Of a DNA stretch of 64,000 nucleotides, positions 45,095 to 56,178 are shown in pieces. Below the pieces are notes generated by a model. It was not told where the DNA came from and did not search any database. It worked only from the letters and a program-made list of their open reading frames with translations. The translations under genes and the position numbers were made by a program. Each line of letters opens with the position of its first letter. Position 1 is the first letter of the stretch. Location: NCBI GenBank assembly GCA_949317995.1, contig OX439049.1:9277395-9341394 (forward strand). The letters run 5' to 3'. This stretch comes from Acholoe squamosa. Its lineage: Eukaryota; Annelida; Polychaeta; Phyllodocida; Polynoidae.

Positions 45095-46413
45095 TTAAGA
45101 CATATTTCAGTGCTTAAGACATATTTCAACACCCCCTTACCCCCGGCGCTTATACAAATCCCGGTGGTTTTTCACGAGGATACGGTAGCTGATTAATACC
45201 TACCACTGTTCAACCCTGCATATAAGCCGCATCTTACAGACCATTTCAGACTTAAAGCATGTTCCTGAACTCAGGGTGACTTGTATGCGGGGTTTTGTAT
45301 ATACAGACAATAGCAAGAAATGGGAACCATTTCAGGCCTCAGCTGTGGCTTGTGGCAGTCTCCCTATGTCAGGGTATGGCTTATATGTGGGTGCGGCTTA
45401 CATACGGGGTTTTACGGTAGGAGCACTCCCCAGGTGAAGGTCATCCCCTTAGTTACTGCTACTCTCTAACCTCCTCCACTGGAGTCCAGTCCACCCCTCA
45501 CAATGTCACTGATCCCAACCTGAGCTGCCGAGGAGGGCTCACTTTCTATTTTATATACAGGGTGGTAAATGGATCTTTAGGATGTGAGTAAAATATTTCT
45601 ACCGTCTTGTGGGTTTAGGCAGAAAATAAACTGGCAGTGACTCTTTTTTTTTGCTAAAAGTTTCACATACATCACAGGATCAATTGGGTGGTGGTGGAGG
45701 GGGGGGGAGATTCAGAGCCTTTTATGGGCTTTTGTGATATTTCTTTATCTGCCCTCTCCCAAAGGTTCAAATGAAAGTGAGAAAAATCATGTCAAACTCA
45801 ATATTGCATAGAGGTAGATAGCCAGAGTGCATTTAACGCGATTGCAAAATGTATTTTAGCCTGTCTCTTCTATTTGATGGTAGCATTGGTTTAAAGAGTT
45901 TTACTACAGTAATGTAGTGAACTTTGAATTTAGCTAAAGCGAATTCAGATTTGACTTTGGAGGAGCGTTTTGTAATCAGCCTAATTTAGGGTGCTCTGTT
46001 ACCTGTGAACTTTAGCTACGTAACATATGCACCTTGAATGTGTTATTATTTATTTTTGTTGTTGCCAAACAACCACGCCCTGATCCAAAAGAATAATATT
46101 GAGTTTAAAGATCCCAGATAGAGATAAAAACGACAACAAATACCTATAACAGAATAGCTTATAAAATATCTGAATTACGGGGATTGGTTTCAGTCACATC
46201 ATGGTCTGACATGCGGTGTGGCTATTCTTGATTTTTGGGTTCTACTGTAGGCACCGGACAACAAAATATATTCACCAGCTGCCCTCACCGCATCATTCTA
46301 TATACCCTTGTACATTCAAATGAGGCTGAATGAAGTGGAAAGACAGGGGAGGGGGATATAGGGGCTGTACAACCACTATCTGTGTTAAACACCATCATCT
46401 GTAGGACCGCGGG

Positions 46414-46721
46414 TACACTGAATACATGGAAGATCCGAAACTAGTCAGCGGTGACCACTTTAGGTCCTCAAGCTGACGATACCTAAAACTACAACTTTAG
46501 GTAGTCAAATTGACAACTTTAGGTCATCATCCTGACGACCTGAGTTGTCAATATGAAGACTCTGTACTGTCAGTATTATCATCCTAATGACTCAGGTCGT
46601 CAGGATGATGACCTAAAGTCATCATTTTGACTACCTAAAGTTGTAGTTTTAGGTATCTTCAACTTGGCGACCTAAAGTGGTCACCGCTGACTAGTTTCGG
46701 ATCTTCCAAGTTTTCAGTGTA
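46414..46721. mobile_element. Family D, complete copy (unit 3)
   Basis: 308 bp, from TACACTGAATACATGG to TTTTCAGTGTA; shows where the single-copy locus ended before duplication. Confidence 0.92.
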
Positions 46722-47859
46722 GAGGCTGACCATCTAACTGCTATCTGTGTAAAAGTAATATGATTAGCTGTATCTAATCCACTGTGTCAAAACCTGTTCA
46801 GTTAAAAATTAAAAGGCAAATTAGATTCCCTTTACTTTAAGTATATCCACATTGCTATGCTTATGTAGCTTGACATATTCATGGGAAGTTTCTACAGATA
46901 GTGTTAATGTACACAGATAGTGGTTACGGGATGGGTACTACAGGTTGTATTTAATTTTATACAGACAGTGGTTGGATTGGTACTAAGGATTCTTAATTAT
47001 TACACAGATAATAATGGGATGGTCAGCCTCTATGTTTGATACTCAGATAGCGGGCGTTTACACAGTTAGTGGTTGTGCAGGGGCTAGAGCTAGAGCTTTC
47101 GAAGGGGTCGTCCAAGGACAGCGGGCTCCCGTGTATAGGGTGTCCAGATTTGGCACCAGACCCGCCCGTATATAGTACAGAGGTGTAACTGTGCATTAAC
47201 TGTAGGCAGCCATATTATCCAAGTTAAGAGGAAAACCCTCTTGGACACCCCAGCAAGACAACTGCAGGGCCGGTACGAATGGTCAGACTGGCAACCTAGA
47301 TTTAATGTGTGGCTGTGATTGAAGGACATTGGGCTACATGTTAGTGTTTTACAGCCTGTAAACTGGAACAATACTAAGGGTTTTACAGAGTAAAACAAAC
47401 AAAAAAATATTTTGTATAGTTTCCTGTGATCATTACATACCTAAATTAATTAGGTAATAACGGTACATTGTTCTCTCATGTATTCGTTATGCGAAATGCA
47501 AACCAAAAAAGAGAAGAAAATACTGCAGGCCTGAATAGCCGGCATTGCGAAAACCCTTTGTAAAAACTCTCGGTACCCTCCTTGGGGCCTTCCGCTAGTA
47601 CATATAATTATTAAGTGATTGAGTGACGCTGGTCTCTGGAACCAGCATAATTACTAAAGGACTAGCTCAGTTAAAACAATTTTACTTCACTTGATATCGG
47701 GGGAGGGAAGGGAAAGGGGGGGGGGTCCAATACATTTTTACCAAACTTTTTAGAGTGGTGGATCCAGGATTTTGGACGATTTAGAAAAGGAAGTGACTCA
47801 AAGGGGGCTCATGACGCGTGACTGATATCAAACAATAACTGACCAGGCCAATACACAAC
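46722..47859. other. No gene recognised; distant family R trace
   Basis: 47255-47400 (GGCCGGTACGAATGGTCAGA, TTTTACAGCCTGTAAACTGG) weakly follows family R. A loose motif ACACAGATAGTGG recurs near 46911, 46960, 47000 and 47060. Nothing coding was recognised. Confidence 0.4.
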
Positions 47860-47985
47860 ATAATGTAGGAGAGTGAACTGGTGGGGATTAGCTGTGGTCA
47901 ATTCTGTTTTGTTCTATAGTAAGCAGAGGCTTTGTACTAAACTCATCCCATGTTCCAATATGGTGTGTTTCAGCTCGGAGACTTG
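47860..47985 (+). repeat. Left member of a local duplication
   Basis: ATAATGTAGGAGAGTGAACT, TTCTATAGTAAGCAGAGGCTT and CCAATATGGTGT match 49978-50110 in order, 2.1 kb away in the same orientation. Confidence 0.6.
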
Positions 47986-48868
47986 ATGTCTTGACATGAC
48001 TCAAGGTTCTGGTATAGACTATATCCAAAACTGCCATAGTATTCCAATATGGTATGTAAATGCTTGGAGATTGGCACAGAGGTCCTGTCACTCCCTTTGA
48101 CACGGTTTCACCAAGGATTGAAGAGTGTGAGAGACTGTCGCCAAGCAGAGGCAATCCTAGGCATAGTAGTAGTAAGAGGGAGTGAAGGCTCTAGTCCCAA
48201 CTCTCCTTTGCCACCCGTGAAGGGCCTAGAATCAAAGAGGGGTACCTCAGTCACCAGCTCTTGTCCCACGTCTCCTTTGTCCACCTGGGGTACCAATGCA
48301 CAGGTAGAAAATTGGGGGAACCAGCAAACGCAGGTTCACCCTCTGACCTTACATATAGAAGTAAACAGGAAGCCTCACCGGATGCGGGACTGACCTCGTG
48401 CCCTTTGACAGCTTGGTCAAAGCAACACGCCTGTATGAGCCCCCCCCCTACCTTCCCTAATGCCTATTATGGCCACAATGACTCTCTGGGCAGGTGTACA
48501 CCTAATATGAATTAGCTGTAGGCACTAGCACTCCACTATCAATATCCAAGGTCTAGCCATTGACAAAATCACTGAAGAGCCTGGTGTAACTGTTTTCTCT
48601 CTCCCCGGCCGATGGTATGATGCATAAGTGCAACCCTACACATATAACATATACATGTAGTACTACTAGTAGTGTAGCTCATCAATATTATAGAGGGACA
48701 CCACAAAATAACCCTCTGCATGCAACATTATGTGTCATCAGTTAAAAAAAAAACATGGTCATACCTTAGAACAAAAGAATCTCACTCTGAATTTATCACG
48801 TAACCTGGTGTATAGAAATGTCTCCCATTTACACAAGGTGTCCCAAACTTGGACCATGGTTTAAAGCA

Positions 48869-48960
48869 GATAAACTATGGGTTTAACCAGGTTACGCAAT
48901 ATATACCAGGTGCTTCGCACCGGATATATATTTAGGTAACCTGGTTAACCATAGTTTATC
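48869..48960. repeat. Hairpin with GTGCTTCGCAC apex
   Basis: GATAAACTATGGGTTTAACC... pairs with GGTTAACCATAGTTTATC; inner pairs ACCAGGTTAC / GTAACCTGGT; apex GGTGCTTCGCACC, whose complement contains GCGAAGC, a heptamer known to form an unusually stable DNA mini-hairpin. Confidence 0.85.
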
Positions 48961-49536
48961 TACTTCATATACATAGGCAGCCTGATGTTTCATTAATCAA
49001 ACTAAGCCAACGTTTACAGACAACATGGTGTTTTATTAGTTATACCATACAATAACCCTTTATAAGCAAATGATAATTTATTGATTATTCAGATGTACCG
49101 TCCAATAACCCTTTATAAGCAACATGCTGTTTTATTAAACACACCATACAATAACCCCCCTTTATGGGCAACATGATGGTTTATTAAATTCATCGTACAA
49201 TGACCCTCTACATGTTTTATTTGTTTTTTTACCATATCATAACCCCTTACAGGCAACATGGTCTTCTATTGGTTATACCATACAATAATCCTTTATATGC
49301 AACATGATGACCAGTTTATTAGATTCATCTTACAATGACCAAGTCAATTCAAGTTTCAGAAATTTTTTATTGGTTCTGGGTATAGTGTACAGATTCGCCA
49401 TCTCGGCGATCCACCTACATTGCCACCCTAGGAGATTTGTGTAAGCTCAAATCTCTAATATACCATGGCAATGGGTAGATCTTAACTCATGACCATGTAC
49501 AGCCAACATAATGTTTTATTCATTTTGCAATATCAT

Positions 49537-49690
49537 GTCAGCAATTAGTCAATATATGTCAGTAATTACTCACTCTTCAGCAATTAGTCAAAATATGTCA
49601 GTATTTACTCACTTTTTGTCAGCAATTAGTCAAAATCTATCAGAAACAATGCACTATTTTTCAGCGATTAGTCAACATATGTCAATATAT
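49537..49690 (+). repeat. Tandem repeat of about 40 bp, four units
   Basis: TCAGCAATTAGTCAAxATxTGTCAG followed by an AATTACTCACT-like spacer, repeated four times with substitutions. It lies inside the older satellite. Confidence 0.8.
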
Positions 49691-49977
49691 ATTAGCATAG
49701 TGCATAGTATGTAGCACATTGAGCAGAGATGTCACCAAAATTCTCAGTTGTTTCTTGTGAGAGATTGAACATGGAAGTCAATCAGTACTTAGGCCTATGG
49801 CCTAGCCTTAGACATTTTCTATTCATTATACCTTACAATAGCCCATTACGGGCAACATGATGGTTCATTGGTTATACCATACAATGACCCTGTACAGGCA
49901 GCATGGTGTTTTATTAGCTTTGCCATTCAATGACCTATTACAGGCAACATGGTGATTTATTGAACCTCAATAGACAG

Positions 49978-50110
49978 TATAATATAGGAGAGCGAGCTGT
50001 GGGGGGGGGGGGGTGGGCTGAGCTATGAGAAGCTGTGATTTGTCTTATAGAAAACAAAAGCTTTGTATATCACCTCCCTCATATTCCAATATGGTGTATA
50101 AATATTTGGA
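49978..50110 (+). repeat. Right member of a local duplication
   Basis: ATAATATAGGAGAGCGAGCT, CTTATAGAAAACAAAAGCTT and CATATTCCAATATGGTGTAT repeat the 47860 segment. Confidence 0.6.
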
Positions 50111-50477
50111 GTCAGTGATTACTCAATATACTTTGTCCCTATAGCATCACTCAGTATGATAATTTTGTTTAGACTATAGTTCTTTAAACAAAGAAGCCAC
50201 TATAACATAGGGCTTTGCCCTAACCTTAAACATTTTAATTAGGCTTGTCTTGTGCTTTGTACATCAGGGAGAAGAGAGACAAAGCTAATATAACGTTTCA
50301 TTTAGCACCTTTATGGGGGGACCTCCTGTACTAAGTGTCTCTGTCCTAATTGATTTGTAAACTAGGACAGTAACTCCATAACCTTGAAATCAGGGCACGG
50401 TGGCTCGGGGACCCTGGAATTAGGGGATCGGTCTGTCTAGGACCTTGAAAACAGCGGACCAGTGGATTACTTTTGGA

Positions 50478-50600
50478 ACCCATTCGTCGTCATGATGCAT
50501 GAACTTAGGGATGGAGTGCCGCTGAGCAGATGCGCGAGCATTCATAAGTGCATCATGCTGACCGTTTGGGCATGATGCATTCCTGCAGAGCCTTTATACA
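50478..50600. mobile_element. Family A MITE, decayed
   Basis: CCATTCGTCGTCATGATGC and CATCATGCTGACCGTTTGGG with GCATGATGCATTCCTGCAG at the right. Confidence 0.65.
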
Positions 50601-50841
50601 ACATTGTCATCCCCATCAACATTGGATTCAACATGAACACAAATAAGAACTACGCAGCTGACAACTAGTCCAATTTACAATATTGCTGTTTTTGAATAAA
50701 ACATAAGAAAAATTGTTAAAAACAGCACCCCTAAAACATGTTTATAATTTCTTCAGTATCAATTTCATAATAAACATGTATTTCTTGAGGAATCAGGCAT
50801 AGCTTTGTCTCTGACGGATAATTATAGTTTTTTATCACCAG

Positions 50842-51275
50842 GACAAAAAGAACTTGTGGTTGGTATAAGACACGTTAATGATTCCAACCTTAAAATGCCA
50901 GAAGCTGACTCATGGAAATGGGCCTTGCCTATTGTGGACCCTGAACTCTTTAAAGTGGATGGCGCCCATAGGCTAAACGTAGCTAGATTTTCATTACATT
51001 TTCGTCAGGAGACTTAAACAACATCCTCTTTCAAATAGTACTAAGAAAATGCAGAGGTCCCAGGCTAGTTTATGAGCTATTCATCCATGCACCCACCATA
51101 GGATTATAATTATGGAATGCCATTGCGGAGTAACTAAATATCTGTATACCTTTCCCAGAAAATTCTCAGTGACATTTTGTATCCAGAAAATGTATTATGA
51201 TGACATGTATTATCTCCCGGCCACTTTTGTATTGTGTTTTTTTTTAAATACTGAAATAAAAGTCTTATGAGAATA
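50842..51275 (+). CDS. Possible 3' terminal exon, unknown protein (coding 50842-51017)
   Basis: A pyrimidine-rich acceptor (TTTTTTATCACCAG) is followed by an open frame of 58 codons to a TAA at 51015-51017. The peptide contains VVGIRHVNDSNLKMPEADSW and then LPIVDPELFKVDGAHRLNVA, followed by RFSLHF, a composition typical of folded protein and poor in the low-complexity seen in spurious frames here. The 3' UTR is about 240 bp with AATAAA at 51255. The exon begins with two bases of a codon, so it needs a phase 1 donor, which both the acetyltransferase exon (3863-4309) and the 13127 exon offer. No domain was recognised, and linkage to either is unproven. Confidence 0.42.
51255..51260 (+). promoter_or_regulatory. 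AATAAA polyadenylation signal
   Basis: ACTGAAATAAAAGTC, about 240 bp after the stop codon of the possible terminal exon. Confidence 0.45.
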
Positions 51276-51721
51276 GCATAACTTTATCATGCAGTATGGG
51301 TACTGCCCCTTACACACTGTAGATGAAGCACAGACTCGGCGGCCTATGTTGTAGGAGCCCTGGATATACAATCAGGAGGTTTAAAGTTCGCCCCTGACTC
51401 ATGTCAACCTGTTGCAACGATTTTGTCAGTCTCTTACCATCCATAGAGAAGTGCATATGTGCAGAAACCTGCGCAGAAAACGTGATTGGCATAGTAGCCA
51501 TCCACCTTATCCCTTTTTCACTGTCTATATTAAATGCATGTGGTGCCCGACAGGCTGGTGCATGCAGGTCAAGAGCTCTCTTTGGACAGCAATATCCTTT
51601 CTAATTTTCGTTTCCTCAGCTGTCAGGGATACATTTGTATCAGCACGATCAAGACCAGATTATCGAAATGACCACTATCGGGTCAACAAAATCACTGAAA
51701 ATTATCGGTTTTGGTGGAACT
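51276..51721. other. No gene recognised
   Basis: Two overlapping + strand frames of 67 and 103 codons are open here, without splice context or recognisable domains. Confidence 0.3.
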
Positions 51722-51830
51722 AATGCTAAGGAGAGCTGATGTAGGAGTGTATCATTACCAATTGCAATCAGTGAATTGCTGGCAGGTGTGTTGGCAAGCA
51801 CTACATTGGGTTATTGTGCTGACCCTCTAT
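51722..51830. mobile_element. Family A MITE, left half, decayed
   Basis: GAGAGCTGATGTAGGAGTGT and CAAGCACTACATTGGGTTAT keep foldback order. Confidence 0.55.
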
Positions 51831-52164
51831 TTAAAGTAGGTATATATTCTACCAAAGCCGATGGACAAAGAACGGCCTGGATTTGATAGAAATAATGGAT
51901 GGAATTTCATAACTTGTGGATTCCACATGCATTTCTCAACAATTCCCACAAATTTCCTTCTTCATTTATCTCTTCTTTTTTTCTTCATTTCTTTGCTCCA
52001 TCCTTCACCCCTCCCCCCCATCCCCACAGTTCCACCCCATTATTGACTCCCCTACTCCTCCTTGTAGTCCATTTAACAGTACCATAGATACACGTCATTT
52101 CTATTACCTTATAGTTACCAATCAGCCTCAAGTTAACCTGTTGTGGCTTGATATTGCATTATTC

Positions 52165-52395
52165 AATCATGCCCATTGCTTGTCATCATGAATGCATGAT
52201 TGCAGCCCTGGCGAGTAGCTCAACAGGGCAAAATTCAAGAATCGTGCTCACCCTATGGGTTGGATACAGTCTCGGGGGGTCGCCATGATGCTTCAATGCA
52301 GTGCTGTAGAGCAGAGGTGCCACCACCTCTTTTAGGCATCATGACGACCAATGGGCATGATGCACTCCTGCATTCAGCGGCCTTTAAAGGGTTAA
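52165..52395. mobile_element. Family A MITE, right part complete
   Basis: Ends GCATTCAGCGGCCTTTAAAG-GGTTAA with TTAA at 52392-52395. Two foldbacks, the left one decayed; the left end is lost. Confidence 0.8.
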
Positions 52396-52497
52396 GCTTT
52401 ATTAATGACATATAGCTTCTGACTTGGCAGATCTAATAGTCTCCATGGACGACCTGTTCTATAACTAGCCTGCTACTTAGCATATCTACTCTGACAA

Positions 52498-52857
52498 GGC
52501 CAAGAAAAAATAAAGTTGTGTTTCCAGTAACATGACTTGAAATGGTAGGGTTGGTAGGTCGGAATTTTTTTTTTTTTAATTTTTTTTTTATATTTACATA
52601 GGAAATAGGCACATATCAATGGATGTATCAAATTCTTTGATTTCATTGTAAAATAATGATGGGAAAATGATAACTATGAGGGAAAGGGTAAGAACACGAA
52701 AAGGGTACAGGAAAAATCCTCAAAAAGTAATGAAAAACTTCTTTAAAATGAGAAAAAATGAGACAAAATTCTTCAAAATCATAAAAAAGGTTTTTTCCCC
52801 CCTGTTTTGCTAGGGTCGGTCGGGTTACTGGAAACAAACCTTTTCTTTTATTTGGCC
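52498..52857. mobile_element. Family S MITE, complete
   Basis: GGCCAAGAAAAAATAAAGTT-GTGTTTCCAGTAAC to GTTACTGGAAACAAACC...TTTGGCC, opposite orientation to 28256. Subterminal GGTAGGGTTGGTAGGTCGG and TAGGGTCGGTCGGG. Confidence 0.85.
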
Positions 52858-53204
52858 CAATTCAGTCTGTACTGCTGCCTTATCACAGTGATAACCCTTT
52901 AAGCCACACTAATAAAGGGGCTCATCATTCCCAACTTTGCACTGGTCCCCGCAGGTATTTGAGGGCATGATACCCGCTGGCCATGTCTGATGACATTCTC
53001 CCCAGATCATGGGGAGAAGTACTATGAGTATTGCTATTCTCCAATCACAGCCTATATCCAAACATCTGTTTGCATAGGAGAGACAGGCTGACCATTGGGG
53101 TGTTAGGGTGCCCTCTTGTGAGTAAAGATTTAAACAGGGGATGATTGACTGGTAACTTCTTAGACATGGCCTGCCTCTATGATGTCCCCAACATAGAGGC
53201 AGGT
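52858..53204. other. No gene recognised
   Basis: GC-moderate sequence with an open minus-strand frame of about 100 codons lacking splice or domain support. Confidence 0.3.
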
Positions 53205-53285
53205 CGCCACCCAAGCCAAAGTCGCCATGATCCAGCGATGAAGTGCTGGCTAGTCGACTCCGTACAGCATGATGCTCCTCATATG
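53205..53285. mobile_element. Family A MITE fragment
   Basis: GTCGCCATGATCCAGCGATG, AAGTGCTGGCTAGTCGACTC and GCATGATGCTCC; strongly decayed. Confidence 0.5.
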
Positions 53286-53321
53286 TCAGGATGCTTTAAA
53301 TGTTACTTCAGCTACAGTGTT

Positions 53322-53452
53322 GAATTGTTTCTACAATGAAGCCCCAGATGGCAGTAAAGTGGTCAGATGGTACAAGGAACCCCTGTGAAAATAGCAATGG
53401 ATCCCTTGGGACAATGATTTTGCCATTATTTCGACGAAATTCTTTAGTAGTT
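53322..53452. mobile_element. Family L MITE fragment
   Basis: TCTACAATGAAGCCCCAGAT, CAAGGAACCCCTGTGAAAAT and TGCCATTATTTCGACGAAAT. Confidence 0.7.
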
Positions 53453-53803
53453 TACATTTTCGTGCAGTTTCAATATGGTAGGCACAACTGAATTTATCAT
53501 TGCTGTTGGTCTGCTGATGGTCAATTAAAACTAACAAGGGGATATTATTAGAATGATATAGAAACTGCAGGTCATATCAAATGACCAAACTGCCCCCTGT
53601 GACTGTAATGCAGATACTAATTGCTAAAATGTCTTGGGCATTTGTTCTTGGATCCGATCTGTATAATCATATTTATTTCATGCTGAGAATAATCCCTACT
53701 ATGGATTTGTATGAGAAATCTTATTCCACACTGAGTTGTGTCACTTGTACAGATACCACTTACAGTTGTAACAGTTTATGCACTGCAACCCTGGCTAGGT
53801 CCA

Positions 53804-53965
53804 AAAACTCGTCGATACAGATGACTTTAGGTCCTCAGATTGACAATACCTAAATTTACAGCCTTAGGTCGTCAAAATGACGAATTCATGTCATCATACT
53901 GACCACCTAAGTTGTCAATATGATGCTTTGGATTGTCAGCATGATAACATTACTTGTCAGTATGA
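53804..53965. mobile_element. Family D MITE, partial and diverged
   Basis: GATGACTTTAGGTCCTCAGA, TTGACAATACCTAAATTTAC, then GTCAATATGATG and GTCAGTATGATG units. The right half is lost. Confidence 0.75.
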
Positions 53966-54372
53966 TGAGTTTAGGTTATTATGGGGCATTGGACCCCCCG
54001 TAAACTCTTCTGTATTAACAAGCTTCAAGCGGCGGGAGGTTTTCTGTAATAGCATCAGGAATTATGGCGCTGACAGGGCCTAGTCCTTATAATAGTCCAT
54101 GAGTGATGGCCCTAGATGAAGGCTGGGTACCTCTCTACTGTAGCCTGGAGGTGGGAGATATGAGGCTTAGGCTGCCCCGGGGCTACTTGTTAGAGACGAT
54201 CAGGGGCTGGCGTAAAGCGTGCTAATTGCTCATTAAGCTACTTAATGCGTACTATGGATGGTGGAGATGATGTAGGAAGGCAGAATCAAGCCTTATAGGG
54301 TTACACAATGTAGCCTTCAAGGTATGGATCATTGGACGTCATGATGCACCAATGGCCTTTACCGGCACTGCA
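53966..54372. other. Mostly unique; short family A fragment at its end
   Basis: GACGTCATGATGCACCAATG at about 54335 and GGCACTGCATTAACCC belong to a decayed family A copy. No gene was recognised in the rest. Confidence 0.4.
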
Positions 54373-54952
54373 TTAACCCTTTAAAGGCCGCTGATGCATT
54401 AATCAATGCATCATGTCCATTGGTCGTCATGATGCACCAATGAAGTGCTGGCAAGACTGCTCACCAGCACTTCATTGGAGCATCATGCTGACCCTCCGGA
54501 AGTGTATCAATTCGCTGGTACCACTGCGGGATCGATGCTATATGCCCCCAGGTGGCTACTAACTGACCTTATGACGTCACAAGTTCTAGTAGAGCTAACA
54601 CGTGACCAGAATATCATTATCATAAATTATGATTTGCATATCACTCTTCAAGCATTGGCAAAGTACAAAGCCTTGGTATAGGCGAGTGAAGCGTGCACAT
54701 GTGCATACCCGTGCGCGCGCTTCACTCGCCTATACCGATCTTTAGAAAATGCCAATGCTTGGAGTTGCCAGCTACCTGCCCTATACTGAGTGAGGGAGGT
54801 GGGGCCGGGGACCAGCCAGGTGTATCAACCCTGTAGGGTGGGCACAATGCAAGAATGGAGCCCTGTAGAGGTACTTGCCAGGGCTACATTCATGCCTTAT
54901 GACGACCAATGGGCATGATGCATTAATGCATCAGCGGCCATTTAAGTATTAA
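54373..54952. mobile_element. Family A MITE carrying an inserted foldback element
   Basis: TTAA at 54373-54376 and 54949-54952. Terminal repeats CCCTTTAAAGGCCGCTGATG and CAGCGGCCATTTAAGTA. The 580-bp length is explained by the insertion at about 54512-54820. Confidence 0.85.
54512..54820. mobile_element. Foldback element T inside family A
   Basis: GTGTATCAA occurs directly on both sides (about 54501-54511 and 54818-54830), a likely 9-bp target duplication. It carries AAGCATTGGCA / TGCCAATGCTT and GGTATAGGCGAGTGAAGCG with its complement around a GC-rich alternating loop (TGCGCGCGC). It also has TGACGTCAC. Confidence 0.65.
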
Positions 54953-55060
54953 TGCATCATGCCCACCTGCACCTGTAGGGCTTGCACGATTCAGGCTCCA
55001 TGGCTGCATTCACGCATCATGATGACCAATGGCCATGATGCACTACCAGCTGTTTAAGTT
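54953..55060. mobile_element. Family A MITE, right half
   Basis: GCATCATGCCCACCTGCACC, GGCTGCATTCACGCATCATG and CAATGGCCATGATGCAC. Confidence 0.75.
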
Positions 55061-55184
55061 CCATGGGTTATACTATGCCTCTTTTTTCTGGTTGTCATTA
55101 GTCATACGTGCCTGCCACTAGCAAAGCATCGGACGGGTTACAGGAGGTCGTAGCATTAGCTTTGGCTGTCTAGGTTGTCATGCA

Positions 55185-55410
55185 CTGAAAACTTGGAAGG
55201 TCCGAAACTCATCAGGGGTGACGACTTTAGGTCCTCAGGTTGACAATACCTAAAACAATGACTTTAGGTGATCAACCTAAGTCATCAGGATGACGACTCT
55301 GTATTGTCAGTATTGTCATACTGACTAGACGACCTAAAGTCTTCAGTTTGACCACCTAAAGTCGTTGTTTTAGGTATTGTCAACCTGAGGACCTAAAGTT
55401 GTCACCAGCA
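55185..55410. mobile_element. Family D MITE, older copy
   Basis: TGCACTGAAAACTTGGAAGG to GACCTAAAGTTGTCACC; arms pair along most of their length but the right terminus is missing. Confidence 0.8.
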
Positions 55411-55681
55411 CCGCATTGTCATAATGTGACTGCAGAAGTCTAATAGAGCTGTATCTATATATACATCATCTTAGCTTTGTTTTCTAAATCTAATGTTGCT
55501 CTTCAAAGACTTGCGACTTGTTTAGATGACTTGCAGGCAGAAGTCATCCAAAATGGTTGGCTGGTGTTCTATATTGTCCAAGCTATTAGCCTTAATCAAG
55601 ATCAACAGGATGAATAAGGATTAATAAAAGACATGTTTTACTGTTCTACCAAGTGAGCATTTAGGGGAAATGGCATCAAAC
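55411..55681. other. No gene recognised
   Basis: No feature seen. Confidence 0.3.
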
Positions 55682-55873
55682 TACAGTAATGACCCGTTTA
55701 AGCGCCGGGCTCTCAAATAAGTGCCGGTCTTGAATAAGCACCAGCGGCACACGGGTATTGGAATCAACCTTAGGAACTAAAAACAGATAACTGCCTGTCC
55801 GATATAAGTGCCGGGGGTACAGTGGGTTTGAAATCAATGAGCTCCCGCGCACTTATATGGAGCACTAAAGTAC
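55682..55873. mobile_element. Family F element, complete-looking
   Basis: TACAGTAATGACCCGTTTAA-GCGCCGGG on the left, GCACTTATATGGAGCACTAA-AGTA on the right. AATAAGTGCCGG motifs occur in both directions. Confidence 0.65.
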
Positions 55874-55937
55874 GCAATCACAACCACCAGGTGCAGCATA
55901 TGGCATTTCATTCAACTCAGGGTGCACCTTATTGAAC

Positions 55938-56060
55938 AAGTAACCAATGGATAACTCATGACGAGTGTGTGTTAGTGAAGGATAATGACACGAGGCCGTA
56001 GGCCGAGTGTTATTAGCCTTTGCTAACACACACGAGTCATGAGTTATCCATTGACTACTT
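55938..56060. repeat. Long hairpin with GAGGCC-GTA-GGCCGAG apex
   Basis: AAGTAACCAATGGATAACTC... pairs with GAGTTATCCATTGACTACTT; inner arms ATGACGAGTGTGTGTTAG / CTAACACACACGAGTCAT. Part of the set of foldback heads sharing one apex design. TTATTTTAT follows it on the right. Confidence 0.85.
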
Positions 56061-56178
56061 ATTTTATACCACGAAACCAATAAATAATCAATAGAATACC
56101 AATAAATTCAAGTTGAAATTATTCCCCCTTCCCCTGGACTCGATGCCAGCCATTGTGTGTACACGATCGGTACATACA

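Larger units (their letters stand above)
41922..46721. repeat. 1594-bp unit repeated three times
   Basis: GTGCTTAAGACATATTTCAA starts at 41922, 43516 and 45110, giving exactly 1594 bp twice. Copies differ at only a few positions plus a T-run length change. Each unit holds the right part of element E, element G, about 1 kb without recognisable coding content, and family D. In the first two units D is cut at GTGGTCACCGC; only the last unit has the complete D and exits to unique sequence. Confidence 0.95.
48700..49975 (+). repeat. Degenerate satellite, units about 46-54 bp, interrupted
   Basis: Consensus near GCAACATGGTGTTTTATTAG-TTATACCATACAATAACCCTTTAT. Clear units begin at about 49021, 49067, 49121, 49170, 49255, 49301, 49850 and 49905. 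The array is broken by the hairpin at 48869, by unrelated sequence at 49335-49490 and by a different tandem repeat at 49537. Confidence 0.75.

Noticed and set aside
49335-49490. Possible LINE tail on the minus strand (AATAAAAAATTTCTGAAACT)
   Set aside because: Only a poly(A)-like segment; no coding or second copy in the window to support it.
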